NCBI GenBank assembly: GCA_949825045.1
Contig: OX463824.1
Coordinates: forward strand, 26,086,501 to 26,150,500
DNA from: Argyresthia goedartella
Taxonomy: Eukaryota > Arthropoda > Insecta > Lepidoptera > Argyresthiidae
Length of the DNA stretch: 64,000 nt
Reading direction: 5' to 3'
Shown here: piece by piece, positions 47,420 through 58,559 of the stretch
Numbering within the stretch: position 1 is the first letter of the stretch
Layout of the letters: every line of letters begins with the position of its first letter
The notes under the pieces: generated by a model
The model's input: the letters and a program-made list of their open reading frames with translations, nothing else
What the model was told of the DNA's origin: nothing
Databases searched by the model: none
Translations under genes and position numbers: made by a program

Positions 47420-47858
47420 GTGTATATGTCACCGTAAGATAGTCAAAACCGTTAGTTGATAAATTAACGATTTTTTCTCTCGTAAGTTGATCAACTATCG
47501 ACGGATAGTAAACTGTAGCGTACTGCTTGCTATATGACGCGTTAGTTGATCAACTAACGGTTAAAACCTTTAAATAGTAAACTGGTTTAAAGTTGAATGC
47601 AAACGAAATACCAGGGCAAAATACTGCGGTAGCTTAGGTAAAGAGACTAGAGGGGGCGAGCGCAGCGAAGCCCCCGAATAGTCTTCGTTTTAGGACAATT
47701 AAGATGACCTGAGAACTGAGAAGGAGATCACATGTAAGAACAAAAGAAACGTAAATTCTAAACTCTGTCGGTCTGGTTTACTATCTGTCGATAGTTGATC
47801 AACTACCGCGTTAGTTTATCAACTAACGGTTTTTACTATCTTCCGGTGACATATATAA
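47420..47858. mobile_element. MITE with about 95-bp inverted arms and hairpin core, copy 4
   Basis: Arms 47420-47515 and 47766-47858 are inverse (TATATGTCACCG, AAGATAGT, ACCGTTAGTTGAT, GTTGATCAACTATCGAC). An extra palindrome GTTAGTTGATCAACTAAC lies inside the left half. The centre (47612-47745) holds the same core as copies 1, 3 and 5: GGGCAAAATACTGCGGTAGC, then GGGGGC...GCCCCC with changed outer stem AGACTA/TAGTCT. Confidence 0.8.
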
Positions 47859-48399
47859 ACCTGTGCTTCTACAACTTGACTGGAAAACCGGGAAGCCCAT
47901 GAAACGACCACTGCTGCGCTTCCGCTCTGTGTGCCTTCAGCCTAAGCGTCTGTGGGCACGGGACGTAGGAAATAGATTGATGGAGACGTGCGAACAAGAC
48001 GTGCGGGAGATGACATGTCACCTGACGCGCACGCGTGACCGGGGACGTTGTGTTCAGTAGATGTGACGCTCATTTAGCCAATAAAAAGTCACTCTGTATA
48101 CAGGCACTTGCAATGGTTCTGCAGCCTCACTAGGATACCTTATGACGAGGGCTTCAAAAACAGTGACATTACAAACATAAAAGTCTTACGGCCGATCCTA
48201 ATAACCTATCTTCTATCCAAAATCTGCAGATTTGAGACTGCTAGTGTCAAATTGAACATAAATCCCACAGCAAAACTGACAAATGTAACGCGTAATCTGC
48301 AGATCACGGAAAGAGGGAGTTATTGGGATCGGCCGTAAGATATTCATCCATAGCACGCCCCCCCGGCTCTCGGTTATCGCGGATTATATCGGCAACAAA

Positions 48400-48738
48400 T
48401 ATAATGGTCACCAAAATATTTTTTTCCTACCCAAAATGGATAAATGAACACCAAAAGTTGCAAAAAATATCAGGGCAAAATACTGCGGTAATTTAGGTGA
48501 AGGGTAAAGGGGGTGAGCGAAGCGAAGCCCCCTTTATCCTTCGTGTTAGGTTGAACATGTAAGGACAGCAAAAAATACTTAAAACATAAACTTAAGTACA
48601 CAAAAAATAAAAAGAAGTTTGGTGATCATTTATCCAAACACAATTTGGTGGACATTTATCTATTCTGGCAGTCATTTTGAATTTATTGGTAGAAAAATGG
48701 GTGCGTTTTTGGTAATCGTTTAAAAATAAGCCCATTCT
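48400..48738 (+). repeat. Hairpin-core repeat, copy 3, complete
   Basis: Left arm GGTCACCAAAATA, right arm TTTTGGTAATC. Stem 48499-48513 pairs with 48528-48542 over 15 positions with one G-T; the 14-nt loop TGAGCGAAGCGAAG contains GCGAAGC. The stem is flanked by TTAGGT direct repeats. The core continues GTTGAACATGTAAGGAC. Confidence 0.85.
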
Positions 48739-48756
48739 ATCAAGTCTATGCCACAT

Positions 48757-48890
48757 TTATAGGGTTCCGTAGAGAAAAAAGGAACCCTTATACTTTCGTC
48801 ATGTTACATCAACTTTATACCGAAACTATCAAGACTACACAGTTGAAACTAGCGATTGAACTTGAAAGCGTTAGTTACTAGAATTACATG
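48757..48890 (+). repeat. GGGTTCCGT-type dispersed repeat fragment
   Basis: TATAGGGTTCCGTAGAG...GGAACCCTTATA then ACTACACAGTTGAAACTAG. It shares both motifs with copies at 28074 and 27256. 48890-49321 shows nothing recognised. Confidence 0.6.
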
Positions 48891-49321
48891 TCAGGTTATG
48901 CTAGTCTGTTTGCGAAGAGACATATCTCTTTGTTCCCATATTGTTGAGTGGACGTGCTCTTTATGGATGTGGGTGAAATAATAAAAAAGAATAAGAGTGA
49001 TGTGTTGTTGTGTTGTCCTTATCTCTGCCCTTTTATTATTCAGGGGTTTTCTCTTTGGAGGTCGTGATGAATACTGGTTAAATAAGTAGGTTCTTAGGTT
49101 AGGTTAACGTAAGTTCTAGGCTTATTGACATATGTTTAAGTGCGCAACCTTAGCACTTTCGTGTGACGTCGATTAGATTCGTTTGAACCTTAAAACATAT
49201 AACCAACCGGAGAACACACGATCAGACAAATCCCACTACCGAATAAATACAGAGGGGGTAAGTCCAGTTACCGTGCGTTCTGCATCATTCACAGAATACA
49301 GTGCGCGCGAAGCGATCTCAA

Positions 49322-49995
49322 AAATGCCGAATTGCAGCTTATTTTACTGGAAAAACAGATCACAGTCGTCAAATTTTCAAAGGGACAACATTACTTTCCG
49401 CCTGGAAGTATCAATTTGTCCAAATATTATTAAATAGAAAAACACAAAAATATTCTAAACCAAAAAGTTCTGCCACTAAATTGCACGAAACTTATTGTGG
49501 GGTAATTATTTAAGTTTACTTTTACCACCTAACTATACGTCTATTTATTGTTACTAATTATTACTGAAGCTGATAATTGATAGATTACTGTGGACATGTT
49601 TATTTATTTTTGAATTTTACCAACATAAGTTCTATAAAAAATTAAATGAGGCTATAAAAGTGTACGTAGAAGGTTGGTGTACCTACTTTATTATATAAAG
49701 CGGGATACAAAAGATTTTTAACACCATAGCTTGGTTCAATATAGGCTGTTTTACTTGATAGAAGCTTGCCACACTACAACATAAATAGAAGAACTGCTGG
49801 AAATAGTAGAACAGCACAAACTTAAATATCGATGTAGATTTTTTTGTACCTTTAGTTAGCAGATTTCCAAAAGTATGGATACAAGCTTGTCAAAACCATC
49901 TAGCACAATTTGCTCAGAGCATTTTGAAACTTCCTGCTTCATAATAAAATAAAATACCAAAAGGGGAGAAACAGAGAGCTGTACTTTGAAATGAG
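49322..49995 (+). pseudogene. THAP-domain pseudogene in two exon remnants
   Basis: Exon 1 (from ATG 49322) reads MPNCSLFYWKNRSQSSNFQRDNITF, the start of a C2CH THAP zinc finger in which the second cysteine is W (TGG). Exon 2 (49863-49995) follows a pyrimidine tract and AG, reads FPKVWIQACQNHL, shifts frame, then SSTICSEHFETSCF with the C-X2-H pair, and ends at GAG|GTGAGT. The exon 1 donor looks lost (GAAGTATC). THAP fingers bind DNA and occur in P-element transposases and domesticated relatives. Which of these this was cannot be told; no transposase core was seen. Confidence 0.65.
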
Positions 49996-50440
49996 GTGAG
50001 TTATATTATTTACTAGTTTTTTCCCTTTCTCTGTCACCGGCCCTTCAACTTTCCAGAGTGGAAGCTGAGATGGGATGTAAAGAGCAGCTACCAGACATGT
50101 ATAGCTAAAAATAACTTATAAGACTTTTCCTAACATTTGAAGTATGTTTGTACTGAAATGTGTATAGTCATCGATACAAAAATCAATTTACACAACACAT
50201 ATTTTGTACCCTATTCGATTTAGTAAGGAATATACGTCTATACCACACTAAATCAAGAACGTGGTATTAGAACTCTCATTAAAAGTAAAATAAAAGTATT
50301 TCATCCACCAAACGTTTTCTTGTGACTTAAGGAAGCATCGACAAATGAAAATTTAACAAATTATAAATAACGTAATTAAAAATACTGAAAATCCCGACTG
50401 CGGTACACTAAATACCACAAAACAAGTAGATAAGAATTAA

Positions 50441-51071
50441 CCCCTTCAATGTCAAAAAGCCGAAATACGGTTTGTCAAAATAAACCATCGTGTGTCAACA
50501 AGCCGCGGTCGCTGTTAGTAGGCACATTTCGCGGCTCTTACCGACGGTCACTTTAATGCTATTTCTTTCTAGCAAATTAGAAAAATGTACAGGAAGGTCC
50601 AGGCTAGCAAATGAATGAATAATTTTACGCGCTTCGGTCACTGAACACCCGCGCTTATAATGAGGGCCATTTTCGTACCACTGAAAAAAGAAAGATTGTG
50701 TAAAATAAATGCAACAAGACAACTTATGTTTGAGTATATTATAGTTTTAGGGATGATAACGCAGCATTTGAATTAAACTTTTAACTAACTATAGCTTTAA
50801 ATATAAAATATTTAATGAAATCAAGTACAATTTAGGGCACTGTAATTGAACAATAAATTTGAATGAATGAATATAGGTTCAATTGGAAGAATAAGGTAAT
50901 GCATTTTATGCTATGCTAATACGAAATTAGGGTGAATCTAATTAGAATCGGAGAACTATAATTAAAATGAAACATTGGCGCGTTTCGCTTATTTGACCCA
51001 TGTGTGTCAAACAACCGAAATACAGGTTGACACAACTGCAATCCTTAAAAAAATGGCTGACTGCGGAAGAG
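50441..51071. mobile_element. TTAA-flanked segment, piggyBac-like MITE candidate
   Basis: TTAA at 50437-50440 and 51072-51075. Ends CCCCTTCAATGTC and (inverse) CTCTTCCGCAGTC agree at about two thirds of positions. Both sides hold a TGTCAAA...CCGAAATAC...TTGxCA block (50451-50478 and 51005-51032) in direct orientation. TTAA is frequent in AT-rich DNA, so this is tentative, and it overlaps the exon candidate at 50542-50680. Confidence 0.3.
50542..50680 (-). other. Candidate internal coding exon (139 nt)
   Basis: Acceptor with classic tract (AATCTTTCTTTTTTCAG) and donor TCG|GTAAGA enclose an open frame reading WYENGPHYKRGCSVTEARK...SFASLDLPVHFSNLLERNS, protein-like in composition. Phase is 0 to 1, matching the candidate exon at 42957-42848. 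I do not recognise the family. It could be part of a host gene or of an unlisted TE gene. Confidence 0.4.
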
Positions 51072-51489
51072 TTAACGTAATTATTGAGGTTCGATAAAAT
51101 TATTATAGTATTGTGTTAAATTCAACTAAATTTTAATGCAAGCGGAACCCACTTTTAAAAAAAAATTGGTCCCGCATGCATTTAAATGAAATGAAATTTA
51201 ACACTGAACCTTTGCAGCATCCAATAGCTCCAGTAAGCCTCAAAATTGAGAGGCCACGGTGAGCGTTCAATCCCTGAGCTAATAACGACAACGCTTTGTA
51301 TATTTTTTTAAATATTATTTTAAATTTTTACAATTTCTATTTAAAAAAAATCTAAAGAAAAAGTATCCATCTATTGTCGTAAACTGTTAGCAGAATAAAT
51401 CGATAGTGATATATCGACAGTTTCAAGCACTAACTTGTTGACTCAATTGGTGCCATCTTAATGTGTACAAAAGACGTCCCTGTGTGTAT

Positions 51490-51760
51490 GGGGTTAATCT
51501 GGCTCAACACAGACCTTGCTGTTAATAATTTTGTAATTATTTATTCCTGCTTATTAAATCAAAATAAATCATAATTGTATTAGTTAAGCACAACCTATTT
51601 TTAAAAGAGATCTAAAAATCAATCTGTGGGAGTTTCTACGCCCTTCTTCTCCCACAGTGGTCCAATGTAGAGAAGAGGCAAAAAATGACCTTTGCTAAGT
51701 ATATGTAAATATCTACAGTAATAAAGTACTTTTGAGTTTGAGTTTGAGTTTGAGTGAATA
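51490..51760 (+). mobile_element. LINE 3' end with GAGTTT tail
   Basis: TTAATCTGGCTCAACACAGACC through CCCACAGTGGTCCAATGTAGAG to TACTTTTGAGTTTGAGTTTGAG is the plus-strand version of the 3' UTR of the minus-strand LINE at 62260-62500. No coding part. The next kilobase (51760-52724) shows nothing recognised. Confidence 0.75.
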
Positions 51761-52724
51761 TTTTTGTGTGCGTATACTTTGAGGTAGTGTATGATTATTT
51801 TGACGACAAAATAACGACGCACACGAGTGCGTGCAGCAATGTAGCGTATGTGTTTATATGCGCTGTCTTGCCTCCCCCTGTAAATGACAGACTTTTGCAT
51901 AGACATTAGTTGGTTATATGCACTAAGGTTCGAACAGACATCATCACAGAACTATATGCAACGTAAAAGTTACTCGTTATATAATAATCAACAATACGGA
52001 ATTTGACATAATAGTCTAATAAATCTAGAAACGAACCTATATCAACAAAAACGTTTGACAATATCAGAATTGTATATTTCCAGCAGTTGTATTTTATAAA
52101 CTCAAGTTTGTGTTAAATAGAGCATTTGACCATGACGTCTATAGTATCTATAGTATTTCAAAGAACTCGTGAAAGCAATTACCGTTTTGACAGTTCCTAA
52201 GTTAAGTTCAGAATACCAAGACCGTCAACCAGAATTAAAACCCTTTGCCATATCCTATTTCATCGTTTTATCTATGGAAAAAATAATACGATAGACAGAA
52301 TAAAAAATATTTACAATAAGTTATTTAATGAAGATGATATTTTTGATTTAACCTAATTCGCTTTTAAAAATCTTATTACCAAAACATTAACAAGCCAATG
52401 ATGTATAATTATTCACAATGCGACAAATTTTTATAAATAAAAGATTATTATAATGTTAGAACCTCAATCCCAACCCCAATAATTGCATCTTCTATGTTGT
52501 GTTGTCAAGTTTTATATAGTAAATTTAATCCGAACCAATAATTGGAACCTATTCCTAGTTCATTCGATCTGATAACTCTGTCTTATCTGTGAATTCTGTT
52601 GGTTCGCTTACAAAATAAATATATAAATAAAAAGTATGATGTAGTAAAAAGTATTATGAGTAGCAGCCAAATACCGTATTGCTTTGGTTATTCGCGGCCT
52701 ATAAAAACTTTTTGATTCTTAGTA

Positions 52725-52798
52725 GCGACCAAAGTGTCTTTTTATATTTGTATGTTTAACGGTTAAACATAAAAACATAAAAAGTCACTTTGGTCGTC
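52725..52798. repeat. 74-nt near-perfect hairpin
   Basis: Arms of about 36 bases (GCGACCAAAGTG ... GTATGTTTAAC / GTTAAACAT ... CACTTTGGTCGTC) with about three mismatches and almost no loop. It could be a tiny foldback MITE or a small-RNA precursor. Confidence 0.8.
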
Positions 52799-53039
52799 TC
52801 GTAGCTATAATGAAAAGCTTGACCAAATACTGAACAAAAATTCATTAATATTTCGAGTTCGTTTTAGAAAAATTACATAACATCCAAAAATATAAAAATG
52901 TTTATTGTTTAACAAAATATATCACTTAATTATCACAACAGAAGCCTCCTTTTAAGTAAATAATACCTGTGACAGGAGACTCCACTCCTTCAGTCCATGG
53001 CATTTAGTTAAACAATAACAAAATAAAACAATATTGTAA

Positions 53040-53264
53040 TGATAATAATAATATAATAATACCTTGGAGCCCCAAACTAGGATTCCCTGTATCTTGGGAA
53101 CTAGACAACGATACACATACTTATGTATATAGATAAATATTATACTTAGATAGATAAACAACCATGACTAGAGTACAAACATCCGTTCTCATCAAACAAA
53201 TATTTGCCCCCACCGGGACTCGAATCCCGGACCCTTGGCTTCGTACTTCGCCATTCGGGTCGTA
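53040..53264 (-). repeat. tRNA-derived SINE (family A)
   Basis: The minus strand starts ACGACCCGAATGGCGAAG, has box B GGGATTCGAGTCCCGG, AAATATTTGTTTGATGAGAACGG, then GATACAGGGAATCCTAGTTTGGGGC and an ATT tail. Box A is weaker than in the 45.9-46.2 kb copy. Confidence 0.82.
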
Positions 53265-53269
53265 ATTAT

Positions 53270-55660
53270 AATAGCAAGCAACAAGTAAAATAAAAATGGG
53301 GTATGTGCGTGTGTTTGTTTATATGTTGGGGAATTCAAATAATTTTAATTTTGTTTATTTTTATACATTTTGTTTGTTTTTGGTTTTACTTTTTTAATTA
53401 TTATGCAGCTGTTTTTATTATAAGGTTTTAGCACACCTATGAAAAAGGAAATGGAAAATATAAATCTACTCTAACAAAAAGGCTTTACATCCTCATGCAC
53501 GGGAGTCGTGCACCGTCACATTCTGTATTACCACTCATTATTACCTACCCGTGCCACTGTTTCCAGCACCCAACAATTTGTGAAAGATAGTGGCTTGCGA
53601 AACTTGTCAAAGGCTGCCGCGGCAAATTAATTTACTTGACATCCAGTGTTCACCGCATCAAAGATCAGTTTCTACCTGAGAAAATTGTAAATTAAGTGTT
53701 CCAGTTCAAAGCACATTACTGACTTCACTTTAAGTAGTTATGGTAAAGGTTGAAAGGAAAAGTTGAAAGGAAGGTTGAGCGTTCGAAGAAGAGTAAAATC
53801 GCAAAAAAATATATTTTTAAAATTATATATAAAATAAAATTAATTTGTTTCTTATCCATTCAACTGTGGAGCCATCAACAGATGATTGATTATTTTTCAT
53901 AGGTTTTGAACTTTGTTAGATTAATAAAATTTGTAAACAATATGTAAATTAAATAATTTACTTATTTTTACGACTTAGCGAGCGTAAGGTTTCTTCTCGT
54001 TGTAATGCCTCTCCAATAATGTTTCAGTTCAACAAGAATTACACGCGATGTCGTCACACCTGACAATAAACTTAGGTATTAAACAAGTTCTACTTATAAC
54101 ACAACAAGAACATACGGGGTGGCAGAGGCTCAGTTCTGCCCCCGTTTAGTCAGTTACTCAATATTCCATATTGCCTGACAGGGGGTAAGCCAATCACCGC
54201 AACGATGGAGATATGAAGATTTTCACACGATGTTAGAACGTAACTCCTGATAATCTTAAGTAGGTTGTTTAAGTAGGTATTCCCAGAACCAGAAGGTGCC
54301 TTTGTTACCTTGTGCCTGGGATCACCGTATAAGGCCCAGGATGTTGTTATGTTCCCGTGTTACCTAAATTGCCAAGTGCGAGCCTCATCGCATTAGCAAA
54401 TCGAACACGTACCGACATTAAAATTACCATAAAGCCCCCAAAAAGGCTGCCACTTTGTTTATTTGGCCAACGCCTGCCAAGGTGCCGGAGCAATTGTGCG
54501 GAGCTTAGTGGAGTTGCAGTTTAACAACCCGTACTTACTTATTGCATAATAAATACAGATTCAAATGGGAAAAGACATGTACAAAGGCGATGTAAAGATA
54601 ACATCAGAACGTTATATCTAATAACGTTCATAACAAAGATAATAAAGGCACGACGATAACTTGGCCCTTAGACGCTAATTCAAAGCCACGGCAAAACCTA
54701 CAAAACAACTGTAAAAATTCACGTCATGATTACACAATATTCGATGGATTTGCAAATAGTATCGTATTTCCAACTTTGTTATAATCATCTTATTTGAATG
54801 AATTGTTAAAAATTAGTTTACTAAAATCTCAGCAAAATCGACCACGTCTACGTCAAAAAAAAGTATGAAATGTGGGAATTCCGTAATTTTTCCCAACTTT
54901 AAATAGATTTGTTAGAGCTATGGTGGCTGTACCCCCATCATACTCCTACTTCGTTCGATATTATAAATAACATAATCGGACATTTTTATAACCAGCTTAA
55001 TATAAATTGCTTAAAACATTATGCAAGGGGAAATTAAAAGTTGTTTTTATTATTCATAAATCATACTTTTCTGTTGTAGGAACCATTTATGCTGGCTTCA
55101 GCTTTCGTCCCTGTGAGCACATTGAAAATAAAAAGTCAATTAAGGTCGTCTCCATAATGTCCGTAACAATTAACCAGCGACTACTTAACATTTGGTCCTC
55201 ATTGAAACTGCAATACTATTAAGGTTACTGTTAAGAATTGTAACAAACTTTTTGCACCACTTGCTCGAAAATTCCCCTTTATTTATCATGAACCTTCTCT
55301 AAAGCAAGTCATTATAGCTCTAGGCTTTAGCGGTGACATAAAGTTGACAGAATTCAATTATATCACAACCTGGATCACTACAGGGTTTAAAGCGATTTCA
55401 CTTCTCGTAGTTCTTATTGACATTGCCTGAACATCTAATTTTGTGAAAACGCACGGCGCCTACCGGCCGCGGCCCCGGCGCCCCGGCTGAATGAAACAAT
55501 TTTTAAATAAAACAAAATCCGCGATTGCTTCTAGACGCTGCAACTGGACTAATGTATCAAACATACATTGACACATTAATTTACTTTAGTAAAATGGTGT
55601 TTTTAGTAGCCTTGCTTTTTATTTTTTCTCGCAGGAGGTGCGAAAAGTAGAGTATACTCC
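53270..55660. other. No gene recognised; one repeat fragment
   Basis: 54115-54200 is a copy of the ACGGGGTGGCAGAGGC repeat also near 12650. A GC-rich patch lies at 55450-55490 (CGGCGCCTACCGGCCGCGG). The rest is AT-rich and shows no coding signal. Confidence 0.45.
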
Positions 55661-55834
55661 TCGGGGATAAAGCAGTATTGTCTTGGGCACGCTTGAATCC
55701 CTCACTACACTCAGGACTCAGTCTTAATTCCCGACCGAATAGCCTCGCTTCGCTCGGGAGTTATATCTGGAGTCCTTCGTTACGTTCGGGATTCAATGTC
55801 GCGCCCGTGACATAAAATAATACTTTATCCCCTT
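55661..55834. mobile_element. MITE-like inverted repeat with TCGCTTCGCTCGGG core
   Basis: GGGGATAAAGCAGTATT (left) is roughly the inverse of AATAATACTTTATCCCC (right), with GGGC / GCCC inside. The centre has CTCGCTTCGCTCGGGAG, an imperfect palindrome. Confidence 0.45.
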
Positions 55835-56386
55835 GGTGCATAATCTAATATTACACAATGGCCTCCCACAATTACAACATTTAAAAGCAAATTGGCTAAA
55901 AATGGCAGATTTCCTTAACATTAAACGTTAATTTGAAATTATCTGCGAGTACATTGAGACTGTGTGTTTATATTCCCCGGCGAAAAAGTGGGGTGTTACA
56001 GGTTGTCCGTCCGCCTGTCTGTGGCACTCTAGCTTTCAAACGGGTGGATGGATTTGCAGGCGTTTTTTTATTGGTGGTAGACTTTACAGCGATGGTTCTT
56101 AGCTTCAGTGGTTCTAAAGTTAGCCTGACAAGGCAACAAGTGGACCAAATTTTAGTCTTGAGGTTTCATAAGATGACCTCTGTGGTGTAGCGGTCGAAGT
56201 GGTGTGGGGCCACAAAGCAAGGTACATGCCTGTATGTAAATGTTACGATATGGTAATGTGTCGGAGTTGGTTTACATGTTAAATTTATGGTTATTTAATA
56301 ATAGGTAGGTAAGTATTTTATTTCATAAAAAAAAATTTGTGTTTAACACTTGTTTAAAGATAAAAATGTATGGGATTTGATGCTGG

Positions 56387-56462
56387 TTTTGTGGTTAAAC
56401 TATGTTTTATAATTTTTTGTAGTTATACGACAAAAAATATAAAACATAGTTTAACCTCAAAA
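56387..56462. repeat. 76-nt near-perfect hairpin
   Basis: TTTTGTGGTTAAACTATGTT...TTTTTTGTAG pairs with CGACAAAAAA...AACATAGTTTAACCTCAAAA with about three mismatches and a short loop near 56424-56427. Adjacent sequence resembles the MITE at 32.8 kb. Confidence 0.75.
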
Positions 56463-57446
56463 TAGTTTGACCCATCATCTTATGTGCCTCACTTGAGGAG
56501 TTATGACATCATTTTTTTTTTTCTGAAACATATCGTGTGGAGTATCAAATATAGTAAAGGGCTTTATGAGCTAAAATATACTACACAATTATATTTCGGC
56601 CGCCTGTTTTCTAAAAATTCAAGAAATATTTTCAAAACATACCAAGTTTGGACTTCTCGAAGTAGGAGACTGATTAGTAAAGAGGATCTATAAAGAGAGT
56701 GAGTGAAATAGACAATAACTATTTTCGTGAGAAGTCAATAGATTGTATTTTAAATCGCATAATGTAGTTTACAAAGTTATTGGTGCGGCTACTTTACTAC
56801 TTGATTTTGATTGAATCTAAAATACTTACCTATGAATTGGTTCACAGTCCCCCCTGTTGGCGAGGTCTACTAGTAATTATGTTCGTTAACTGTTATGTAT
56901 CTGATCAAAGTGATTTCAAAGGTCGAAATGTCACTTAGCGAAATAATTTTGCAAGGAGCCCAAAGAGTAAGGTAATACAGAGAAATACAAATAAAAAAAG
57001 GCCTTAACTTCGAAATAATGCCAATATTTTTTTTCCAGTAACAGACAGATTGTTATTGATTGAAAGAAGCTCCGGCAGGCAAAGACAAACTTTTGCTTGA
57101 AACAAATTGACTGGGCGGACACATGTGTGCTCGCAAAGCAATTTTGGACCCAGCCCTCTTGCGTGAAAAAAGTGCAACTATTTTGAATGCTAGCGACATC
57201 TGCATTTCAGTTCCGGTACTTAAATCTGTGTATATACATGTATGTATATATTATGTATGTATGTATATATTACACTTGATTAGGATTTGGCTTTCAGGTT
57301 CAAGAATGTAACAAACATGAATTACTAATCTGATCATCTGCAAGGTTTTGAATCAATGTGATGTGAATTCTTTAATCGATTTAATATACGAGTGAAAAGT
57401 CTGGTAAAAAATAAATAATGAATATCATTTATTTAAAATATATTAT
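56463..57446. other. No feature recognised
   Basis: AT-rich, with only short unconvincing frames and a small ATGTATGT run at 57235-57270. The left terminus of the mariner presumably lies near 57385-57400 but could not be fixed. Confidence 0.45.
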
Positions 57447-58500
57447 TTATTTTTCAACGTAGTTCCCTTCTAACTCAATACACTTCATCCAGCGTTTCTC
57501 TAGCTTTTAGATTCCTTCCATAAAATACGATTTAGGCAACCCTTCAAAATAGGCATTGGTTTCGTGTATGATCTCTTCGTTGGAGCTAAATCTTTTTCCA
57601 CCGAGCCATTTTTTTTAAATTTGCAAACAGAAAATAGTCGCAAGGGGCTAAATCTGGCGAATATGGTGGTTGAGAAAGCAACTCGTATCGCAACTCAGGG
57701 AATTTGGCCATGGCAATAGCGCAGGTGTGCACTCGTGCGTTGTCTTGGTGGAAGAGGATTTTCTTCTTAGCCAAGTGCGGTCGCTTCTCAGGTAAAATTT
57801 TGTCAAATTGATCCAATAAATTGGCATAATATTCGCCATTTATCGTTTTACCCTTCTCTAGGTAGTCAATATGGATTATCCCACGTGCATCCCATAAAAC
57901 TGTAGCCATCACTTTATTGGCCGATAAAACTGCTTTGGCCTTCTTCGGAGCTGGTTTGCCCGTAGCAATCCACTGTTTTGATTGCTGCTTGGTTTCTGGT
58001 GTATAGTGGTGGATCCATGTTTCGTCAACTACGTCAACAAAACGATGCAAAAATTCAGCTTTATCCTGTTGAAACAATGCTAAACCTGCCTCCGAAGTAG
58101 TCACACGCATGCGTTTTTGATCAACAGTCAGTAAACGCGGCACCCATCGCGCGGAGAGCTTCTTCATATGCAAATGTTGGTGTAAGATATTTCGCACCCG
58201 TTCGTCTGAGATGCCTACTGTCTCAACTATCTCGCTCACTTTCATTCTTCGGTCGTTCAACACTATGTCATGTATTTTAGCGACCATCTCTGGAGTAGTG
58301 ACCTCAACAGGGCGTCCTGGACGTTCAGCATCACTTGCACTAGTACGGCCACAGCGAAAATCAGTAAACCACTTATGAATCATTTTAATCGACGGAGCGG
58401 ATTCCCCATAATATTTATCAAGTCTTTGTTTTGTTTCCGTAATCGTTTTTTTGCGCAAAAAATAATGTTTAATCAACACACGAAATTCACTTTTCTCCAT
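57447..58500 (-). pseudogene. mariner transposase (Tc1/mariner, D,D34D), frameshifted
   Basis: The ATG at 58500 opens about 304 codons. The N-terminal paired DNA-binding part shows MEKSEFRVLIKHYFLRKK and ...ILHQHLHMKKLSARWVPRLL (WVPRLL linker). Catalytic residues: D in VDETWIHHY, D in FHQDNARVH, D in SPDLAPCDYFLF, the last two 34 residues apart, as in mariner. One extra A in an 8-A run (57609-57616) shifts the frame; true C-terminal sequence follows in the new frame with one TAA, ending NYVEK at 57447. It resembles irritans/mellifera-type mariners. All three catalytic aspartates are intact, so decay is recent or partial. Confidence 0.95.
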
Positions 58501-58559
58501 CTTTGCGAAAATGCGTTCAGTTGGTTTTCTCTAGCCTGTAAAAAAAAAACTAACCGGTA

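Noticed and set aside
47863..48060. Plus-strand frame (WARDVGNRLMETCEQ...) as a gene
   Set aside because: No homologous motif, start context or splice signals; it directly follows a MITE arm.
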